Source: Gnetum montanum (taxonomy: Eukaryota; Streptophyta; Gnetopsida; Gnetales; Gnetaceae). Taken from it: a DNA stretch of 64,000 bases. The stretch is from NCBI GenBank assembly GCA_015680685.1, contig MNCI01004480.1, forward strand, positions 100,271 through 164,270, read 5' to 3'. How positions within the stretch are numbered: the first letter of the stretch is position 1; each line of letters opens with the position of its first letter. The notes below the pieces were generated by a model. That model made no database searches, was not told the DNA's origin, and saw only the letters and a program-made list of their open reading frames with translations. Positions 59,052 through 64,000 of this stretch are shown here, in pieces. A program made the translations under genes and the position numbers.

Positions 59052-59061
59052 TTTATATAGC
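59052..59061 (-). promoter_or_regulatory. Candidate TATA box of the antisense gene
   Basis: On the minus strand this reads CTATATAAAG, in a locally GC-rich setting (GGCGCTATATAAAGAAGGCG). It lies about 240 bases upstream of the first ATG (58813). Position and orientation fit a separate promoter driving the antisense gene. Confidence 0.6.
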
Positions 59062-59262
59062 GCCCCGCTGACGCTGACGCCGCCGCTTGCGCCGCCGTCG
59101 CTCCTTTTTTACCATTTTGTGCCTTTTTACTCATTTTTCGCTAAAATTTGCCTAAAAACAATTTAAAAATTATTAAAAACAGAGATTATTACGTCATGGT
59201 TTCCCTGTGGACCCCATTTCACGTGTTTACGCTGAACACTCTAGTGTAAACTACCACTTACG

Positions 59263-59394
59263 GCCCGATAAGGCCTTAAACTGCCATTTCCCAATTTACT
59301 TACGGCCCGGTAAGGCCTTAAACTGCCATTTCCCAATTTACTTACGGCCCGGTAAGGCCTTAAACTTCCATGCGTCCCGGTGTGACAGTAATCC
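59263..59394 (+). repeat. 21-base motif, cluster 2 (before RT), in a 42-base tandem repeat
   Basis: Copies at 59263, 59305 and 59347, at exactly 42-base spacing. Each reads GCCCG, then a GGCC-centred core, then TTAAACT. Between them lies GCCATTTCCCAATTTACTTAC. A degenerate fourth copy starts at 59374. Confidence 0.85.
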
Positions 59395-59481
59395 ACCATT
59401 ATGCACGTATACATAGTTTAAAACTACCAAAAGACACAGAACGATACCCCTTTGCTTATTCAGCTCTCTGTTTATTGGCAG

Positions 59482-59888
59482 GAGCGAGCTCAATGGACTG
59501 CCAACATTTAACCACACCGTTAATCATTGATGGACCATACGGAAAAATTACAAGAGACATTAACATAAATCTCATCAATTTGAGTTTACCAATAGACAAC
59601 GCAGTCATAGCCTCAACACAGCAAATAACAAATGATTACAAAGGCATGAAAAAATTCCTTGACATAGAGGCAGAGAATATCACCGAAGACCTGTTGGCCG
59701 AAACTTCCATCGTCCTGCCCGATGGGGAAATTAAAATTTTAAAATTAAGCACCGTATTACAACCACCATTAGCCAAAAGCATTGAGAATGTGCTCAGGGA
59801 AAATATGAAAGCATTCGCTTGGTCCTACACAGACATGCCCGGGCTAGATCCCTGAATTGTCCAACAAAATATTATCCTTGACCCGAAG
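59482..59888 (+). pseudogene. Element G pol N-terminal segment
   Basis: The frame of the RT runs upstream to at least 59370. A strong acceptor-like TCTGTTTATTGGCAG ends at 59481, so the coding exon may start at 59482 (GASSMDCQHLTTP). Words TSIVLPDGE and MKAFAWSYTDMPGLDP are the typical lead-in to plant gypsy RT; the FAWS..DMPG motif is nearly universal there. A TGA at 59853-59855 breaks it right after LDP. Confidence 0.75.
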
Positions 59889-60986
59889 TTGAGACCAGTA
59901 AAACAAAAAGCACGAAAGGTTAAGCCCGAGGTAGCATTAGCAGTTCGCAACGAGATCACCAAGCTTTATCAAGCTGGTTTCATTCGAGCTGTCGATTACG
60001 CCGAATGGATGTCTAATATGGTCATTGTTCCGAAGAAGAATGGAAGCATTCGTTTGTGCATTGACTTCCGGGACTTAAATGTTGCAACCATAAAGGATGA
60101 TTTTCCTCTACCCAGCATCGATCAACTTGTTGACTCAACTGCTGGGCACGCACTATTATCCTTCATGGACGGCTTCTTGGGGTACAATCAAATACATATC
60201 AACCAGGAACATCAGCTTCGGACAACCTTTATGACACCATGGGGAACCTTTTGTTACACAATGATGCCCTTTGTTCTCAAGAACGCTGGGGCCACATATC
60301 AAAGAGCGATGAAATTTATCTTTAGCGATTACATATTACACTCACTCAACGACTACGTGGATGACATCGTGGTTAAGTCAAAAATAGAAGAACAACATAT
60401 ACAAGATCTTGATTTAGTATTAAAACGTTGTCTAAAGTATGAACTGAGGCTTAACCCGAAAAAATGTGTCTTCGGCGTCAAAACAGGAAAAATGCTTGGA
60501 TTTATAGTATCCGAAGCAGGGATACGAGTAGACCCCGATAAGGTCAAGGCCATAACAAACCTGAAACCACTAGGCAACCTTGCTGAACTTCGATGTCTAC
60601 AAGGTAGATTACAATTCATCAGGCGCTTCATAGAAAAATTGACAAATAAACTTAAGCCCATGAACCACCTGTTACGCAAGAACGTACATTTTGAATGGAC
60701 TCCGCAGTGTCAACAAGCATTCGATAACATTAAAATGGCACTGGCCCGGTTACCCACGGTTTATCCACCTCAAAACAATAAACCATTCTATATCTACCTT
60801 GCTACTTCAGATTCGTCCATCGCATCTATGCTTTGCCAGAAACGAGATGATGGAACCGAAGTCCCTATATATTACTTGAGCCACGCATTAGTTGCCCATG
60901 AGAAAAGGTACAACGACGTGGAGAAGTCATGTTTAGCTTTGGTCTTTTCTTTAAGAAAATGGCGACATTACCTCTTCCGTAACTAG
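59889..60986 (+). CDS. Element G reverse transcriptase and first RNase H
   Basis: A 365-residue open stretch of the pol frame. RT blocks in order: KLYQAGFIRAVDYAEWMSN, VPKKNGSIRLCIDFRDLN, DFPLPSIDQLVD, FMDGFLGYNQI, TPWGTFCYTMMPFVLKNAGATYQ, and the polymerase motif YVDD at 60354-60365. The connection and first RNase H follow (FEWTPQCQQAFDNIK, FYIYLATSDSSIASML, YYLSHALVAHEKRYNDVEK, SLRKWRHYLF). In the usual MPFGLKNA motif Gly is replaced by Val, and the first RNase H catalytic Asp region reads LATSDS. A stop at 60984-60986 interrupts the frame, which continues in phase. Confidence 0.9.
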   Translation: MRPVKQKARKVKPEVALAVRNEITKLYQAGFIRAVDYAEWMSNMVIVPKKNGSIRLCIDFRDLNVATIKDDFPLPSIDQLVDSTAGHALLSFMDGFLGYNQIHINQEHQLRTTFMTPWGTFCYTMMPFVLKNAGATYQRAMKFIFSDYILHSLNDYVDDIVVKSKIEEQHIQDLDLVLKRCLKYELRLNPKKCVFGVKTGKMLGFIVSEAGIRVDPDKVKAITNLKPLGNLAELRCLQGRLQFIRRFIEKLTNKLKPMNHLLRKNVHFEWTPQCQQAFDNIKMALARLPTVYPPQNNKPFYIYLATSDSSIASMLCQKRDDGTEVPIYYLSHALVAHEKRYNDVEKSCLALVFSLRKWRHYLFRN

Positions 60987-61640
60987 GTTTACATAATTTG
61001 CAAGGACAATGTACTAAGAGCCATAACAGGGAATATTTATGAAACAAGTCGAATAGCCCGATGGAAAGCCATGATAGTTGAGTTTGACCTGTACTACGTA
61101 GCGCAATCATCAGTTAAGGATCAAGCTATAGTAAATCAAATGGCAACATCACCAACGCACGACCAAGCGACTATAAACCCAGAGTTCCCAGATGAGAATA
61201 TAAGCGCCATAGACATAGTGCCCAATGACTACGATGCTATTTTGAACTTTGATGGGGCATCTACCTCTCAAGGAGGAAGTGCAGCCGCTATCATCACCCA
61301 TCCCTCCGGGGAGATCTGACCCTTTGCCTATCGTTTCAACTTTCACTGTACCAACAACATAGTAGAGTATGAAGGTCTCCTTAGAGGTCTCGCGGCAGCT
61401 TTGGCTTTAAACATCACACGGCTTGTAGTCAGAGGGGACTCGCAACTGTTTGTAAACCAAGTCACGGATGTCTATAGATGCAAAGCCCAACATCTACAAC
61501 CATACTGCAACTTGGCAAAACACCTAATGAGGCGGTTTGAAAACATCAATGTGCAACACGTCTCCAGAAATGATAACACCATCGCAGACACGTTAGCCAC
61601 ATTAGCACTAAACATATCGCCAGACAGGTTCCACACGTTG
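60987..61640 (+). pseudogene. Element G second (archaeal-type) RNase H
   Basis: In the pol frame. AILNFDGASTSQGGSAAAII carries the first catalytic Asp; NNIVEYEGLLRGLAAAL carries the Glu; RGDSQLFVNQVTD has the next Asp; and DNTIADTLATLA has the last. This extra RNase H between pol RNase H and integrase marks the Tat/Ogre lineage. Stops at 60984-60986 and 61317-61319. Confidence 0.88.
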
Positions 61641-62969
61641 CCAAGCTCCATAACTAGTTGTGCTAAACCAATCACCGACACCCTTGACACGTTGCCGATT
61701 GCATCTGTTAGTTCAACACACGCGATAAAATGGTACAATGACATAAAAGAATACCTTCTATGCAACGAAACACCACGACATCTAACAAATGCACAGAAAG
61801 ATGCAGTGCAGAAACATTCCAAGCAGTATACCTTGATAGGGGACACACTGTGTCATCGATCCTATGAAGGCATATTGCTAACATGTGTCAATAGTATCGA
61901 TGCCCAAACCATTGTCGATGAGGTACATGAGGGACTATGCGGAGGACACATAGCGCCAAAATCCATGGCAACAAAAATCAGGCGCTTAGGCTATTATTGG
62001 CCACACATGGAATACGACTGTCTCACCAAAGTCAAAACATGTAGTACTTGCCAAAAGCATAGTAATCTAATACATGTCCCACCAAATGAATTGCATACAG
62101 CGCAAATTACATGGCCCTTTCAAAAGTGGGGATTGGACCTTATCGGCCCAATAACACCCTCATCTTCCGCGGGTCGTAGTTTCATTATAACCACAACAGA
62201 ATACTTCATGAAGTGGGTAGAAGCTGCTCCCCTTCGAAAAACTACATCCAAACACATGTGCAATTTCATTCTGAAAAACATTGTAACCCATTTTGGCATT
62301 CCCATGACAATCATCACTAACAACAGGCCACAATTTAGCAGTGCCGAAACCAAAGCCTTTTGTGAAAATTTAGGGATCAAACACTCATTTTCATCCCCTT
62401 ACTATCCTCAGAGCAATGGACAAGCGGAAGCAACAAACAAGAAAATTATTACAATACTTAAGAAAATTCTTACCCAAAGCAAGAGGAAGTGGCACGAATA
62501 ATTGGTATATGCATTGTGGGCATACCATACTACGCACCGAACTTCGACAGGTAAGACACCATACAGTCTTATTTACGGTTTAGAAGCTGTTTTACCTTTG
62601 GAACTATAGGTACCATCTTTAAGGATCATACTTTCTGGGCTCCTCGACGACGAGCAAAACAATGATCTATGCATCGTTGATCTTGACTCAGTGGAGGAAG
62701 AACGTGTGCGCGCCCTCGATCAGATCGAATGGTACCAAAATCAACAATGGCAACGACATTGGCATGACATCAACAAGCAGCCTATCAAAGAAGGTGACCT
62801 TGTGCTTAAAGCTGTTTGGGAACACGTGGACAAATTCTCAGCCAACTGGGAAGGGCCTTACTTGGTCATTAAAGCATTTGACAATGGAGCATTCAAGCTA
62901 GCCGATATGGAAGGACACGAACTTGCCAATCTAACCAATCACTTGTTCCTGAAACCGTTCTACATTTGA
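61641..62969 (+). pseudogene. Element G integrase
   Basis: The zinc-binding domain is intact: VHEGLCGGHIAPKSMATKI followed by YYWPHMEYDCLTKVKTCSTCQKH. The core has GLDLIGPI (first Asp), then TIITNNRPQFSS where TDN(G).QF is expected, so the second catalytic Asp is Asn (codon 62319-62321). The catalytic Glu is present in SNGQAEATNK. The C-terminal half has [21 protein letters not shown] and GDLVLKAVW, with ANWEGPYLVIKAF near the end, and stops at LFLKPFYI. In-frame stops lie at 62499-62501 and 62607-62609. Confidence 0.9.
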
Positions 62970-62991
62970 GTACAAGCTCAGGTACGCGAAA

Positions 62992-63356
62992 GTCCTGGAA
63001 TCACGACTATAAACTGATACCACAACTCATCCTGGAATCATGATGGTAAACTGATACCACAGAACAGTCCTAGGTTACGACTCAAAACTGACACCACAAC
63101 TATCCTGGCATCATGACAATAAACTAATACCCCACAGTGTCCGCAATAAAGATAAACTAGTACCCGTCCGGCATGATAGTAAACTGCCACTGTCAAAACC
63201 ATCAGAGTCTACTAAGACTATAAACTAGCTTGCCTCCTCATGGTCCGCTAAGACTGAAAATTGGTAATGTAACGTCTGCCACGACGCTAAACAGGCAATG
63301 TCCAACGGGTTACGACATAAAACTAACCTATGATAGTCCGCCAAGACTATAAACTG
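62992..63356 (+). repeat. 21-base motif, cluster 3 (after integrase)
   Basis: About eleven copies start near 62992, 63029, 63067, 63102, 63139, 63166, 63207, 63243, 63274, 63300 and 63336. Later copies fit the 21-base form (GTCCGCCAAGACTATAAACTG type); the first four are 24-25 bases long with GTCCTGGAATCA starts. Spacing is mostly 27-41 bases. Confidence 0.85.
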
Positions 63357-64000
63357 GCAAATTCATTGCTGGTTCATCAATCTACTGTCACATTTGAGCT
63401 TCATCACTGCATCACCCGCCATCAGGAGATCCTACCAACGCTGTTGCTATTGACATACAGTCTGCCGCCGTGTAAGTTTAAGCTCGATTATTCACATATG
63501 GTTTTCTTGTCTCCTTGGAGTTGTGTTTGTAGGATGACACCCAGTGATTTTCGCACAAGAATGCATCTCATCGCAAGCAGCAAGATGGGACAATGTTCAC
63601 AGCACGCATGACAAGACTAAATCAAACTGTTCACTAGTACATCCCTATTCACCAACTCATTCTTTATCCGTTCATCAGCACATTACATTCAGCCACACCT
63701 CTGATATACCCAGTACACCCACAACTTTGAGCACACTGTCACACACTGTAACACCTCGAGGTAGTCGCGACACATGGCATGGTGCTTGCACATGAGTACA
63801 AAATCAATGCAAAAAAAAAGGAGCGAGACTCTTGGCACTTCCCACATAAGCCCCAGGCGGGAAGGCAGTTGTCTCAAAACCAAGTACTCATGTCCAAAAT
63901 GGTCAAGAAACATCAGTTGCATGGCTTTGGCTCTCCGCCAATAGGTCCCCCTAAACATTAAACATAGGCCATGTTCCTCCAAAGAATGTAACACATCCTC
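63357..64000 (+). other. Element G 3' region; no LTR start identified
   Basis: No coding domain. An A9-GGAGCGAGA purine tract lies at 63809-63828 but is not followed by TGAAACACC, so the true polypurine tract and 3' LTR probably lie beyond the window. Some C-rich CACACTG words near 63690-63750. Confidence 0.5.

Larger units (their letters stand above)
47786..64000 (+). mobile_element. Element G: long Tat/Ogre-like Ty3/gypsy retrotransposon (3' LTR outside the window)
   Basis: The order is 5' LTR (47786-48966), tRNA-Asn primer site, 0.7-kb leader with repeats, gag, protease, antisense spliced gene, RT, RNase H, second RNase H, integrase, and a repeat-bearing 3' region. The second RNase H and the gap between protease and RT are hallmarks of the Tat/Ogre group. 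The internal part exceeds 15 kb. Every ORF has in-frame stops and the integrase lacks a catalytic Asp, so this copy is dead, though it is the best preserved of its group here. Confidence 0.9.

Noticed and set aside
63746-63770. TGTAACACCTCGAGG as the start of the G 3' LTR
   Set aside because: It resembles the TGAAACACC start, but the following bases do not match the 5' LTR and no purine tract precedes it.
1-64000. Host genes, tRNA, rRNA, CRISPR arrays or phage-like modules
   Set aside because: No such signal was found. The regularly spaced short repeats are LTR palindromes or tandem arrays without unique spacers of constant length.

Overview
This window is repeat-filled intergenic DNA from a large plant genome. 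No host gene, tRNA, rRNA or bacterial-type operon was found. Every coding segment I can recognise belongs to an LTR retrotransposon, mostly Ty3/gypsy. The plant assignment rests on primer-binding sites complementary to plant tRNA-Asn and tRNA-Asp 3' ends, a Tat/Ogre-type pol with a second (archaeal-type) RNase H, introns with GT-AG ends, and many nested insertions with 5-bp target-site duplications (TSDs). The sequence does not identify the species.

Layout, left to right. Positions 1-89 are the tail of an LTR. Positions 90-5697 are a minus-strand Tat-like element, T1 (protease, gag, primer site, 5' LTR), whose pol side is outside the window or lost. Positions 5698-23807 are a second decayed minus-strand relative, T2. 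It carries an oppositely oriented spliced gene (about 7.7-10.9 kb), protease and gag. Its gag is split by element A (13598-20648, plus strand), a gag-protease-only element with TSD ATGAT. Positions 23808-26700 are an unassigned degenerate coding stretch broken by solo LTR B. Element E (plus strand, about 27.4-42.3 kb) is a heavily mutated gypsy element interrupted by solo LTR C, solo LTR F and element D. Element D (33310-40405, minus strand, TSD CCAAC) is a second complete copy of family A. After E come a solo LTR-like block (about 43.96-45.26 kb) and a second copy of the unassigned coding stretch (about 46.4-47.8 kb). Element G fills 47786 to the end of the window: a long Tat/Ogre-like element with 5' LTR, tRNA-Asn primer site, gag, protease, RT, two RNase H domains and integrase. 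Its 3' LTR is not reached.

The most interesting object is in G. Between protease and RT, on the opposite strand, lies a gene I reconstruct as eight exons (54353-58813). All seven introns have GT-AG ends and the phases fit through to one terminal stop: 3180 nt, 1059 codons plus stop. Six in-frame stops show this copy has decayed. Element T2 holds a very diverged copy in the same relative place and orientation. Its exons have matching splice positions, and length differences in four of five comparable exons are multiples of three, which suggests the gene was once under protein-level selection inside these elements. G also has two dispersed motif systems. A GTATAC palindrome cluster occurs both in the LTR U3 and upstream of the antisense gene. 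A 21-base motif is clustered after protease, before RT and after integrase.

The elements work as parasites at different levels. G has, or had, a complete set of retrotransposition enzymes. A and D carry only gag and protease and must have relied on another element for reverse transcriptase and integrase. B, C, F and H are solo LTRs left by recombination.
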